A DNA stretch of 64,000 bases from an uncultured Collinsella sp. (GTDB lineage: Bacteria > Actinomycetota > Coriobacteriia > Coriobacteriales > Coriobacteriaceae): contig CAJLPX010000001.1 in NCBI GenBank assembly GCA_905208635.1, positions 1 through 64,000 of the forward strand, given 5' to 3'. A program made the position numbers and the translations under genes. The notes under the pieces were generated by a model. That model saw nothing but the letters and a program-made list of their open reading frames with translations. It was not told the DNA's origin and made no database searches. Of this stretch, positions 36,809 to 45,110 are shown in pieces (within the stretch, counting starts at the first letter, position 1; each line of letters opens with the position of its first letter).

Positions 36809-36880
36809 CGCACTCTCCTTGTGCCGGCACGTAGGGCAGACTACTTTTCAGGCCTCGCGCCATGTAACGAGCTGCGCAAG

Positions 36881-36912
36881 AAGGGGTGTCAAGCAACGAC
36901 TTGACACCCCTT
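36881..36912 (-). terminator. Hairpin terminator after the GNAT gene
   Basis: A perfect 13-bp stem AAGGGGTGTCAAG / CTTGACACCCCTT with a 6-nt loop, 30 nt after the GNAT stop on the minus strand. The T run is weak (CCCCTTCTTGC). It separates the ASCH-GNAT operon from the helicase remnant. Confidence 0.65.
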
Positions 36913-36941
36913 CAGATTTAACAACTCAGCTGCTTAAAGCG

Positions 36942-37418
36942 TCACTTCAAAACGCCATTAAAGCTGTACTCAATATGTCCATCTCTATATCGATCGACAT
37001 AAGACTCAATGTTTTCAAAACCATACCGAGAGAATAACGGAATAAAACTAAGCAGCAGGTCATCGGAAACAGTGATCAGAGGCTTGTCGCAACCCAATAA
37101 ATCTAATGAGCGATTCAGCAAGGCAGTGCCAATTCCCTTCCCCCTAAAATCAGGAGAAACGAATAGGGTGCAGATCTTCTTTTCGAAATCATCGTTCTTT
37201 AGAATTGAGAACCCGTTAACCAGCCCATCTGGCAATTGAGAAATAAGCAAGAGACGGCTGGAGTCATCGCTAAACACCTTTGTGGATAACCATTCAGCAC
37301 CATTTGGATAATAAGGGATAATCGAGTCGGAAATAAATCGAAAAAGCTGCTGATCGCATTTAGTCATAGCCGCTTTACGGACTATAGCGGTATCAATACT
37401 ATCCAAAGCGGAAATCAT
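36942..37418 (-). CDS. GNAT-family N-acetyltransferase
   Basis: A 158-aa acetyl-CoA-dependent transferase. The pantetheine-binding motif A is CTLFVSPDFRGKGIGTALLNRSLDLL (R-G-K-G-I-G), preceded by the beta4 strand LVNGFSILKNDDFEKKI; the C terminus has FIPLFSRYGFENIESY. The substrate cannot be told. Its start overlaps the upstream membrane-protein gene by 4 nt, so it is the third gene of a coupled ASCH/unknown/GNAT operon. AT-rich. Confidence 0.88.
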   Translation of the reverse strand: MISALDSIDTAIVRKAAMTKCDQQLFRFISDSIIPYYPNGAEWLSTKVFSDDSSRLLLISQLPDGLVNGFSILKNDDFEKKICTLFVSPDFRGKGIGTALLNRSLDLLGCDKPLITVSDDLLLSFIPLFSRYGFENIESYVDRYRDGHIEYSFNGVLK

Positions 37419-38506
37419 CTACAGTCACCACCAAAAAGACGAACCACGAAACTAACCAACATCGAAAGGAAGTCAACCACAGGCTTCTCAGCTACATCGA
37501 ACGAAACTGTTATTACAAATAAATAGAATAGATATTTTACTATGGTTATAAAATTGCACACATGAATTCTTAATTTCAAATACATGCGGTAACCATCAAC
37601 CGGCGCTAAATCCCCTTTCTTCCAGTGCCAAGCAACAAGATTCGAAAAATCCGAGGCGGCGCTGTGCCTGCCAAATCTCTTAGACTCGCTGGCAGAATGG
37701 CCCACTTTAAGATAGTCATCCCAGAGTCCATCCTCAAGTAGCCTCTTCTCCTTAAGAGTCACACCGGAATCGACATCTACCCCAGAATCGGCCATGAGAA
37801 GAAAGTGAGCCTGCATCGTATTGAGCCTAAAAGAGGAGTGCTTAGCTTCAACATGGTTGTTTGCGCAATCAGGAAGAGTCCGGTAGTCATTAAATCTAAA
37901 GTCAACAATCTCAACTCGGGAAAAAGCCGAGTTGAAAGGCGAATCCTTTGAATCATACTTCTGGACAAGCGATGAAATTCCAGGACCTTTGATGCGAAAT
38001 CTAAAATATAGAGCCCCATCGGGAAGATTGCCTGGCAAAGCAATGCGAATAAAGCAGCCGGGCACGTCGTCGGGAGCATCTTCGATTGATATCGAATTAG
38101 CAATTTTGCATAGCGTAAAGCCATCGTTGCTCCCTCCCGGAAATTCAACAGAGGCATACGGTTTACTATCGGAAGAAGTGACTTTGCACTTTTCGTTAAA
38201 CACCGCGCCAAGCACCCTGCTCTGAGATGAAATCAGAACATCATAAAGGTCAAAAACATGTTTTTTATCTAGACTGAAGGGGCAGTAAAGGACAAATGCG
38301 TCTACATGTTTTGGAAGGGAATACGAGCCATGCCCGCCAGCGTCTTCTGAATCGACTGCTCTTGAAAGCTTAAACCCAAAGTCGAGATCCCTTCCAGCTC
38401 CGGAGGAAGGCTCGCACCAAAGGTTAAAGTTCAGAAGCACATCGATACTCAGAGACTCTATGTCTGGCTTATCTTCTGATTCAAGCCAAAAGCCAAAACT
38501 TTTCAT
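37415..38506 (-). CDS. Unknown protein with C-terminal membrane segments
   Basis: Not recognised. The 363-aa protein is mostly soluble and rich in beta-strand-like stretches (ALYFRFRIKGPGI, AFSRVEIVDFRFNDY). It ends in two hydrophobic segments (about residues 315-335 and 342-358: FITIVKYLFYLFVITVSF and VVDFLSMLVSFVVRLF), so it may be a tail-anchored membrane protein facing the cytoplasm. It lies 3 nt after the ASCH gene and overlaps the GNAT gene by 4 nt. AT-rich like its neighbours. In this island a membrane effector role is possible but unsupported. Confidence 0.75.
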   Translation of the reverse strand: MKSFGFWLESEDKPDIESLSIDVLLNFNLWCEPSSGAGRDLDFGFKLSRAVDSEDAGGHGSYSLPKHVDAFVLYCPFSLDKKHVFDLYDVLISSQSRVLGAVFNEKCKVTSSDSKPYASVEFPGGSNDGFTLCKIANSISIEDAPDDVPGCFIRIALPGNLPDGALYFRFRIKGPGISSLVQKYDSKDSPFNSAFSRVEIVDFRFNDYRTLPDCANNHVEAKHSSFRLNTMQAHFLLMADSGVDVDSGVTLKEKRLLEDGLWDDYLKVGHSASESKRFGRHSAASDFSNLVAWHWKKGDLAPVDGYRMYLKLRIHVCNFITIVKYLFYLFVITVSFDVAEKPVVDFLSMLVSFVVRLFGGDCR

Positions 38507-38509
38507 ATA

Positions 38510-38935
38510 TCAACCCATCAATTCGGAGCAACGCGACAAATCGTCTATACGCAAACATTGTAAGTCCGAGAGATAACAAAAAGACTGCGGCGCTCTTGCC
38601 AATCCGATTTCAGAGAGAGAAATTGGACGGGCAAACCGTAAAGGCGAACGCAGAACAATCAATGTCACCGAAGTATGCCCAGAATAATATGAATCGAATT
38701 CCTCTTTGCTTATACAGCCTCGTTCACCAGCAATCTGCCAAGCATGAGAAATGGAGCAATTAACCACATCGTCGACGAGGGCTTCCCCAACAATTCTGCC
38801 ACTACCCCGCGATTCATAGATAACAATCTTCTCGAGTCTCTTACCAGGGCGGCATTTCCGAAATTCAACGGTTTTAAGGCCGGACAGAATCAGATCGGCG
38901 TACTTCTTTTTTATTGAATATAGCGCAGCGTCCAT
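38510..38935 (-). CDS. ASCH-domain (PUA-like) protein
   Basis: A 141-aa protein with the ASCH pattern: ALYSIKKKYADLILSGLKTVEFRKCRP near the start, IYESRGSGRIVGEALVDDVV in the middle, then a Trp-containing helix (SHAWQIAGERG) and a C-terminal APQSFCYL motif. ASCH/PUA-like domains bind RNA or modified nucleotides; some are N4-acetylcytidine amidohydrolases. First gene of the coupled operon with the membrane protein and GNAT. Confidence 0.8.
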   Translation of the reverse strand: MDAALYSIKKKYADLILSGLKTVEFRKCRPGKRLEKIVIYESRGSGRIVGEALVDDVVNCSISHAWQIAGERGCISKEEFDSYYSGHTSVTLIVLRSPLRFARPISLSEIGLARAPQSFCYLSDLQCLRIDDLSRCSELMG

Positions 38936-39049
38936 GAGAACCTCATAAGAGACCTTACGAATAGAGACAGATGAATTAAGGATAGCTGGGGCTAGATAAT
39001 AAAAGTAGAGATCTTCTCTAGCAAATTTAATGAACTCAATAATCTGAAA

Positions 39050-39163
39050 CTATTCAAGTTCGTCAGCGCACCAATCTTCCAAATGATCAATATCGCCTTT
39101 AACGGAAAACACACTCAACATAGCAAGCATGTCCGACATTGCGAATAACACTATTTGTCGCAT
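39050..39163 (-). CDS. Possible small ORF (37 aa)
   Basis: A minus-strand frame of 37 codons starts MRQIVLFAMSDMLAMLSVFS and ends in the acidic DWCADELE before TAG. Its start lies within the 14-bp hairpin at 39159-39192, and no Shine-Dalgarno is clear. It could be a small gene, a remnant, or chance. The remainder of the gap 38936-39265 shows no coding signal. Confidence 0.25.
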   Translation of the reverse strand: MRQIVLFAMSDMLAMLSVFSVKGDIDHLEDWCADELE

Positions 39164-39192
39164 AGCTCAAAATAGTCCTTTTGAGCTATGCG
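39159..39192. other. Perfect 14-bp hairpin between the cyclase-like gene and the ASCH operon
   Basis: CGCATAGCTCAAAA / TTTTGAGCTATGCG with loop TAGTCC. It lies 74 nt after the cyclase-like stop. The A/T run sits at the loop end rather than after the stem, so it is not a standard intrinsic terminator; a regulatory or mobile-element role is possible. Confidence 0.5.
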
Positions 39193-39265
39193 GCTATTCC
39201 AAGTACGCCACCGCCGGGATGCAAGTGTCCGAGAAATAGTGACACCACCAAAGAAATCAATGCCT

Positions 39266-40246
39266 TTAACGCATGTCACGAAGCGTCCTAAATCTGGAGC
39301 TTCTATACGACGGACGAGTCAACTCAACCTCATTATCGGAATTCATTTTTTCCTGCTCGTCGAGGCTGTATCTACACGAGAATACCCTCAATTCAAATCT
39401 ACAGAGACGACTATTTAAAAAGGGAGTCCACCGGTAAACAATTCTATCGGCACCTTCCTTAATAATTGGAATACCGCCATACGCATTAAGGCTAAACTTT
39501 TCAAAATGCATAAGGAGCCATAAATGTTTGCGAATCACCCTCTCATAACTAATTATTTTTGATTCAGACGATACGTTATAAGGAAAATGACCGTATTTCT
39601 TTGCTAAATGGAATACACTTGATGCAATGACCGAAATATTCGCTGGCACAAGAAGCCCACTTAAATTTTTGACCGTTTCGACAATCCAACTATCCTTAGC
39701 CTTCTCGGAAAGCAGGGCGAACGAATTAACAAAACTTGTCCCATCGAAATCGGTGGCAATAAATAACTCACTCGCAGGAACATCAGCCATTTGATTTATG
39801 CGTTCGACTACCTCTTGATCAACTTCAATTCGCGGGTAAAAAGTGCGATTTTCTATTTGAACGGCTTTAATTAAAGCATCTCCGAACACGACCCTGTCGT
39901 CAGCAAATAGCATGCCATAACTGATTCCTCCCCTTATCAATACGCCATACCGACTTAGGCAGAAAAGCTGAATAGTTGCTACGAGAGATATGAGAGTGCC
40001 CAGAAGATAAGATTCACTTTGGCCGGATGCGCCGACATCGCACGAGATGGCTACGTTATCAGAAAAGCTGACCGCTGTAATTCCAAGGGGCCCGAGCGCA
40101 TCGCTTGAACGCGCTTCGGTAACCTGCTCTGTCAAATCCATAATCGAATCAAACAAGCGCTCAACGTCTCCACCGCCCTCAAAATATGCTTTGTATCCCA
40201 GCACATCAAAATAAGCAATGTAGTGAGGCTTGAACTCAGGGGTCAT
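39266..40246 (-). CDS. Class III nucleotide-cyclase-like protein
   Basis: A 326-aa soluble protein with the order of motifs seen in class III cyclase catalytic domains: YIAYFDVLGYKAYF (first metal-Asp strand, like FaDivGF), VSFSDNVAIS (second Asp), VLIRGGISYGML (R-x-GI-x-G) and VFGDALIKAVQIE (like GdaVNlAarlE), then FYPRIEVD. I recall this combination from an uncharacterised family. Bacterial Pycsar defence uses stand-alone cyclases of this fold, so a signalling role is attractive but unproven. It is AT-rich and lies at the upstream end of the defence-like island. Confidence 0.55.
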   Translation of the reverse strand: MTPEFKPHYIAYFDVLGYKAYFEGGGDVERLFDSIMDLTEQVTEARSSDALGPLGITAVSFSDNVAISCDVGASGQSESYLLGTLISLVATIQLFCLSRYGVLIRGGISYGMLFADDRVVFGDALIKAVQIENRTFYPRIEVDQEVVERINQMADVPASELFIATDFDGTSFVNSFALLSEKAKDSWIVETVKNLSGLLVPANISVIASSVFHLAKKYGHFPYNVSSESKIISYERVIRKHLWLLMHFEKFSLNAYGGIPIIKEGADRIVYRWTPFLNSRLCRFELRVFSCRYSLDEQEKMNSDNEVELTRPSYRSSRFRTLRDMR

Positions 40247-40792
40247 AAATCGTCCTAACTTCGACAGAAATTTGATAAATGGAAACCGATCAATCTACCT
40301 GTTTATCGCAGTCGAAAGTGCTAAAGCAATCCTTGCCACGAATAATTGAAATCAAATAGCAATACAGAATCAAGAACTGTTGGGGCAGGGTGCCATAGCA
40401 CCAGAATGCACCATCACTTCTATTGAAAAAAAAGGACCACCGATCTGCCGTAAACAAAAGCCTAAACAGCGATTTGCAAATGTAAAAGGAACAACATGGA
40501 AACCCTTCCGTTTGGCGACATGGCAAATCCGGCAATCAATCGACCAAATTGAAAAGCCGACAAGCAGATGTTAACGTCATGCACCAGACAGTGAACGCCT
40601 GAGGCAATGGTACTCCCTAACGCTTTAACGGGGCACATTGGTCTAATAATTTTCGTCAAACGGCAGCCTGAAATCGAGCTGTCGTAATACGTCATGGCGT
40701 AGACCAGACTCGGGCCTGATATGATTCTCACGACGAACTTCACCCTCCCCCAAAACCTGATATTGTGACAATCTCAAGCTCAGGGAGCGAGT
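40247..40792. other. Non-coding stretch upstream of an IS remnant
   Basis: I see no supportable gene. The first part is AT-rich and continues the composition of the island. An 81-codon minus frame (40290-40535) has no ribosome site or recognisable motif. From about 40760 the sequence becomes GC-rich and enters the transposase remnant. Confidence 0.5.
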
Positions 40793-41014
40793 GTGCTGAG
40801 CCGGATCAGGACGAACAACGGGATCGAGCGTATCAACCGCGAGATCAGGAGGAGGACGAGGGCCGTCGGGACCTTCCCGGACGGCAGCTCGGCCCTCATG
40901 CTGGTGACGGCGAGGCTGAAGTACGTGGCGGAGCGCGAGTGGGGCAAGAGGAGGTGCCTGAATATGTCGAAGCTGGAGGAGATGGACGAACTGAAGGGAA
41001 AGGCGGAGGGCTAG
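40793..41014 (+). pseudogene. IS256-family (mutator) transposase, C-terminal remnant
   Basis: The frame reads LSRIRTNNGIERINREIRRRTRAVGTFPDGSSALMLVTARLKYVAEREWGKRRCL, the conserved C-terminal end of IS256-type transposases (R-T-N-N-x-x-E-R-x-N-x-E-x-R-R-R). The DDE catalytic core is absent, so it cannot be active. ATTTGCAAAAGAATCTTGAC at 41045-41064 may be the old terminal repeat. The rest of 41015-41205 shows no gene. It marks past mobile-element activity next to the secreted RICIN protein. Confidence 0.8.
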
Positions 41015-41205
41015 AAGAGGACGGGGCCGAGGACAGCAAAATCAATTTGCAAAAGAATCTTGACGGTACCCTTCCCCAACATTCCCCAGAAAGTTCGCTG
41101 ATGTTGACTGGTGTTCCCGTAAAATTAACCCCAAGAAAATATGTGCGGAGTGCTGGCCTGGAGCTGCCTTCGGACCCTGTTGGCTGCTCACCGAGAGGCT
41201 CCGCT

Positions 41206-43563
41206 ATGAAACGACCCCTTTACTACCTGCTCTGCGCGATCGCATGCACGTCCATGGTCAGCGCGACGTTGCCTATGCCAGCCATTGCAGAAGCCATGCA
41301 GCCTCAGTCAACAGCCGAGCAGCAGACGCAAGCCGACGCCACGAGCAGCGACACAGGCAAGGCCGAAGACGGCACCAACACAAATGCGACAGCAGATACC
41401 GTAGAGGACGGCATCGCAACATCCACCGGCACCAGCGCCGTCAACACGGAAAGCGCTGACGGCGCCCCCGGCTCCCCCACCGCAACCACAGCCCCCACCC
41501 CATCCCTTAGCGCCAAAGCCACCCCCACGCCCGCCGCGATCTCCACCACGCCACAAACCGGCTACGCCCACTCCGCCACGGCAACCCAAAACGGCGTCAC
41601 CTTTACCGTCTCGTGGAACGACGCCCCCGCGGGCACCGCGACGACCTTCCACGTAACCCAGGCCAACGGCTCGTCCCAGGCCAAGGCGCGCATGGACGTG
41701 CCCACCTACTGGGACGGCGGCAGCCATGAGAGCGTCTGCGACCCGTCGCGCGCGGCATGGGGCAGCTACTACAGCCTGGGCACCGCGGGCCACGACTTTA
41801 CCTTCGATTTCACAGCGTCGGGCACATACCGCATCTACTTCTACTTTATGGACAACGACAGAAACGACCCCCAAAACGACAAGGGAATCTACTACCTGCG
41901 CACCACGGCGGAGGTGACCGTAAACGACGCCGCCCGCCCGAGCGTCACTCAGATAGTCAACGACGCCGTGACCCAGTGCAGGCAACAGACAAACGGCTCG
42001 GAATACGACATGGCGCTGTGGCTCCACGACTGGACGCTCGACCGGCTGGAGTACGACCACAGCCTTAACTGGTGCTCGGCCGAGAGTGGCCTCACGCGCC
42101 ACCAGGGCACCTGCGAGAGCTACCAGCGCATCTACTCCAAGCTCCTTGACGCCGCGGGCATCGCCAACGGCCGCATCATCGGCAACGGCCACACGTGGAA
42201 CGCCGTAAAGATCGACGGCAAATGGTGTCAGATGGACCTTACCTGGGACGACACCAGCGACAACTGGTACGGAGACCTGGACCAGCGCCATCTGTACTTT
42301 GGCCTGACCGACGAGCTCATGGCAATCGCCCACTCCGACCACACGGCCAACTACCAAAAGGCCGACTACGCCTACCGCTCAACCGACCTGTCCAACAATT
42401 ACTTTGTGCGAAACGGCAAGGCTGATGAATGGGCCGAAAAGTATGCCGACCGTATTCAGCAGAACTTGGATGCTAAGGCAGAAAGCTTTTCTATTGATGC
42501 TGATAACCAGTCGTTCCCGCCGAGCATCTCGGGGATTCAGAATGGGATCGTTGCGTACGCGATGAATCAGAGGGAGTGGAAGACTGAAACTGACCAAGCA
42601 TATCTAAAAGCGGCATCAATAGTCACCACACAAACCAGCACTACTTGGATTGCTACGTTCAAATTCACGGCAAAGTTCTTGCAAATCAAACCAGCCGCTA
42701 CACCGGTTTTGCCCAACGGAATGTATTCCATATACTCATGTCTCGACCAATCAAAAGCCCTAGACGTTCGCATGGAGTCGAAGAACGATAGAGCAAATGT
42801 ACAGTTATGGCAAGATCACGGCGGCAGGCAGCAAAAGGTCTACCTCCAATTCCAAAATGACGGCACTTATCTAATTACGTTCGTTCATTCAGGAAAAGCG
42901 CTGTCTGCTGAATCAAATCGTGATGGATCAAATGTTAGCCAGTCGAATATAGATGGTTCCGATTTACAGAGATGGGTTATCGAACGCATGGGGGCAGGAT
43001 ATACGATTAAAAATAAGGCAGCGAACCAGTGGTTAAATGTTAGAAGAGGCGACACAAGAAACGGCACAAATATTCAAACTTGGTCAAATGGCGGTGTGGC
43101 AGAAACAATTTTTAATTTTGTTCCAACTGAGCTCGATGCACTTCCAAACGGTAGGTACGCCATAAAAACCAAACTTGACACAACAAAAACAATCGACATT
43201 CGTTTGGCATCCCAACATGATTTTGCAAATGCTCAAATTTGGACTGACTACAACTCCCCAAATCAATCAGTTGATCTCAGAAGACAGAAGGACGGATCAT
43301 ACGCATTTATTTTTGCGCATTCAAAGAAGGCGCTAACAGCAGAAGCTGTCAAAGACGGCGCAAATGTTTCGCAGGCAACATACGCCGGTTCAAATCTTCA
43401 GCATTGGAAGCTATCAAAACATAATAACGGATTCACCGTACAACTAGCTGGATCAAATGAATACTTAAACGTAAGACTTGCAACGGCGAGAGATGGAGCA
43501 AATGTTCAAACTTGGTCAAACGGCGGAACAATGGAGACGCTATTTATATTTGAAATGAGATAG
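41206..43563 (+). CDS. Secreted transglutaminase-like protein with RICIN-type repeats
   Basis: A 785-aa exported protein. The start at 41206 is set by GAGAGG seven nt upstream and by the signal peptide (KRPLYYLLCAIACTSMVSAT...AIA). An Ala/Thr/Pro-rich linker (about 30-120) and a beta-rich domain precede a transglutaminase-like fold with candidate triad Cys in GTCESYQRIYSKLL, His in NGHTWNAV and Asp in DLTWDD. Two RICIN-type domains (about 500-640 and 645-785) show repeated NVQTW/NVSQ motifs (ANVQLW, GTNIQTWSNGG, ANVQTWSNGG). Composition is GC-rich to about 42420, then AT-rich, suggesting a recombinant C terminus. Likely role: binding and acting on host or cell-surface glycoproteins (inference). 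A frame upstream through the IS remnant is open by chance. Confidence 0.82.
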   Translation: MKRPLYYLLCAIACTSMVSATLPMPAIAEAMQPQSTAEQQTQADATSSDTGKAEDGTNTNATADTVEDGIATSTGTSAVNTESADGAPGSPTATTAPTPSLSAKATPTPAAISTTPQTGYAHSATATQNGVTFTVSWNDAPAGTATTFHVTQANGSSQAKARMDVPTYWDGGSHESVCDPSRAAWGSYYSLGTAGHDFTFDFTASGTYRIYFYFMDNDRNDPQNDKGIYYLRTTAEVTVNDAARPSVTQIVNDAVTQCRQQTNGSEYDMALWLHDWTLDRLEYDHSLNWCSAESGLTRHQGTCESYQRIYSKLLDAAGIANGRIIGNGHTWNAVKIDGKWCQMDLTWDDTSDNWYGDLDQRHLYFGLTDELMAIAHSDHTANYQKADYAYRSTDLSNNYFVRNGKADEWAEKYADRIQQNLDAKAESFSIDADNQSFPPSISGIQNGIVAYAMNQREWKTETDQAYLKAASIVTTQTSTTWIATFKFTAKFLQIKPAATPVLPNGMYSIYSCLDQSKALDVRMESKNDRANVQLWQDHGGRQQKVYLQFQNDGTYLITFVHSGKALSAESNRDGSNVSQSNIDGSDLQRWVIERMGAGYTIKNKAANQWLNVRRGDTRNGTNIQTWSNGGVAETIFNFVPTELDALPNGRYAIKTKLDTTKTIDIRLASQHDFANAQIWTDYNSPNQSVDLRRQKDGSYAFIFAHSKKALTAEAVKDGANVSQATYAGSNLQHWKLSKHNNGFTVQLAGSNEYLNVRLATARDGANVQTWSNGGTMETLFIFEMR

Positions 43564-43608
43564 TTATTTCATTATTACGAAACGCATTTTTAGAGTGATG
43601 CACACATG

Positions 43609-43647
43609 ATATGACCCGCCGTGACGCAATCGTGGCGGGTCATATTT
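43609..43647 (+). terminator. Terminator of the RICIN-protein gene
   Basis: A perfect 12-bp stem ATATGACCCGCC / GGCGGGTCATAT with a 13-nt loop, followed by TTTC, 45 nt after the stop codon. Confidence 0.7.
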
Positions 43648-43784
43648 CACCGATTCAGTAAGAACAAATTAAATCAATGTCAATAATTATTTATCGTGCA
43701 AATTGCATCATGGGACGCTCGCCCCATACATGCGGAATTAGCATTGAAAAGCTAATTATAGAATATCCATTTTCTAACAATTAT

Positions 43785-43824
43785 CCCTTGTTGGTCCTTT
43801 GATTGCCCAAAGGCCCAACAAGGG
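43785..43824 (-). terminator. Hairpin at the 3' end of the exopolysaccharide locus
   Basis: CCCTTGTTGG / CCAACAAGGG (10 bp) continues after a single T-C mismatch into CCTTTG / CAAAGG (6 bp), with a 6-nt loop. It lies about 40 nt after the stop of the last minus-strand gene. No T run follows on the minus strand. The rest of 43648-43865 is AT-rich with no gene. Confidence 0.5.
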
Positions 43825-43865
43825 ATTACGATTGAGCAATGAGACAAACTCGAATAAGAATGCAA

Positions 43866-45098
43866 CTATTTACTAAGAGCTTTCTTGAGTACGTTGATCG
43901 CTGACGCAGGCAAAACGGCCCGCAAGGCTTTCTTGGCATAAAATACAACGCCGCGTTCACGTTTCTTGTAGAGTCGCACCACAGTACTCCAGCCGCCATT
44001 GGCATATGCGTCAACATACAGCCGCCTATCCTTGGGAAGAACGCTCGGATGACGTAGCTGATCGTTGCCCTTAGCGATGTCGTCAAATTCAACGGGGTAC
44101 AAGTCCAGAGCGTTGCTTGATTCGATGAACTCCCTACCGCGGTCGTTATTCACCAGCAAGCAGGAAACACCCTTCATCTGATTAAACTTCTCGGCGTCCT
44201 TCAGAACGTCAGGCCTGTTTACACCGACACCCCAAAAGTCACCGATGGTAAGGTCGCCGGCACGAAACCTGCCTGCATAGGGGCACTCATAGCAGCTGTT
44301 GCGAAGCGTCTTGAGGTTCAAGAACATGTCATAGTAGAGAGATTTCGACGCAGGAATGGTGACCTCTCTTCCGTCCTCAAGAAGAAGAAGAAGAAGAAGA
44401 GAGTGCCCCCAGCCCTCGCGCTTACACCTAAACCGGAAATCGACCACGGGAGACCCAAGCTGTTCGCCATAGTCCTCAACACAGTCCGCGAACATGCGAC
44501 CGGAGGGGACACCGTGGCAGACAAGGTCAATAGTCGTCAGGCCCTCATAATCGCGCACGAGGAAACCCCTGAGGCCAGCGACCTGGCAAGGCGTTCCGCA
44601 AAATAGGACACGCGTCCCCTCGCGCAGGTCCGTCCTGATGTCGGCGAAACAAGATCCGGCGTCACTCTGGACATATTTAGAGTTAAGAAGCGGGCGAAGC
44701 TCATCGACGCTCGACGCACGACGATGCCGCACCCGAAGCGAACCCCCCTCGCGCTCATAGGCGGCGCCATATGCAACGCCGCCAGCAGAAATAAACTCAC
44801 GCGCGACGGCGCCAAAAACGCCACCGGAAGCGGACTCCGAAACATCGTCCCTACCGGCGGCGGCATAGAACGGCCCAACGGAATTAGAGCCTATCCCCCG
44901 GTTGAGACCGCAAGCCCTAGTGCACGCGCCGCAACCGATGCAGAGATCGCTGTCAATCATAGGAAGAACAAACCCGTCCTTACCCTCGGACATGGCAATG
45001 GCGCCTTTCGGGCAAACGGCAGCACACGCCCCGCATCCGCAGCAATGCGTTGGCGACTCAAATAGTGTGGGAACCTCGCCCCTTTTCACAGCAGACAT
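43866..45098 (-). CDS. Coenzyme F420 hydrogenase/dehydrogenase beta-subunit homologue (polysaccharide locus)
   Basis: A 410-aa iron-sulfur flavoprotein-like enzyme. Two 4Fe-4S motifs near the N terminus (HCCGCGACAAVCPKGAI and CIGCGACTRACG) are followed by the FrhB N- and C-domains (FCGTPCQVAGLRGFL, DLVCHGVPS, CYECPYAGRFRAGDLTIGDFWG). Such homologues often accompany polysaccharide pyruvyl transferases, where their redox substrate is unknown. A run of seven Leu codons (about 44380-44402) comes from a CTT/CTC trinucleotide repeat. It lies 12 nt after the flippase gene and is the last gene of the operon. Confidence 0.88.
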   Translation of the reverse strand: MSAVKRGEVPTLFESPTHCCGCGACAAVCPKGAIAMSEGKDGFVLPMIDSDLCIGCGACTRACGLNRGIGSNSVGPFYAAAGRDDVSESASGGVFGAVAREFISAGGVAYGAAYEREGGSLRVRHRRASSVDELRPLLNSKYVQSDAGSCFADIRTDLREGTRVLFCGTPCQVAGLRGFLVRDYEGLTTIDLVCHGVPSGRMFADCVEDYGEQLGSPVVDFRFRCKREGWGHSLLLLLLLEDGREVTIPASKSLYYDMFLNLKTLRNSCYECPYAGRFRAGDLTIGDFWGVGVNRPDVLKDAEKFNQMKGVSCLLVNNDRGREFIESSNALDLYPVEFDDIAKGNDQLRHPSVLPKDRRLYVDAYANGGWSTVVRLYKKRERGVVFYAKKALRAVLPASAINVLKKALSK

Positions 45099-45110
45099 GC
45101 AGATATCTCC

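Noticed and set aside
40290..40535. 81-codon minus-strand ORF
   Set aside because: Cys/Phe-rich, with no start signal and no family resemblance; likely chance.
40765..41205. N-terminal extension of the RICIN protein (frame open to 40765)
   Set aside because: The frame passes through the transposase remnant in another reading frame; the signal peptide and ribosome site place the true start at 41206.
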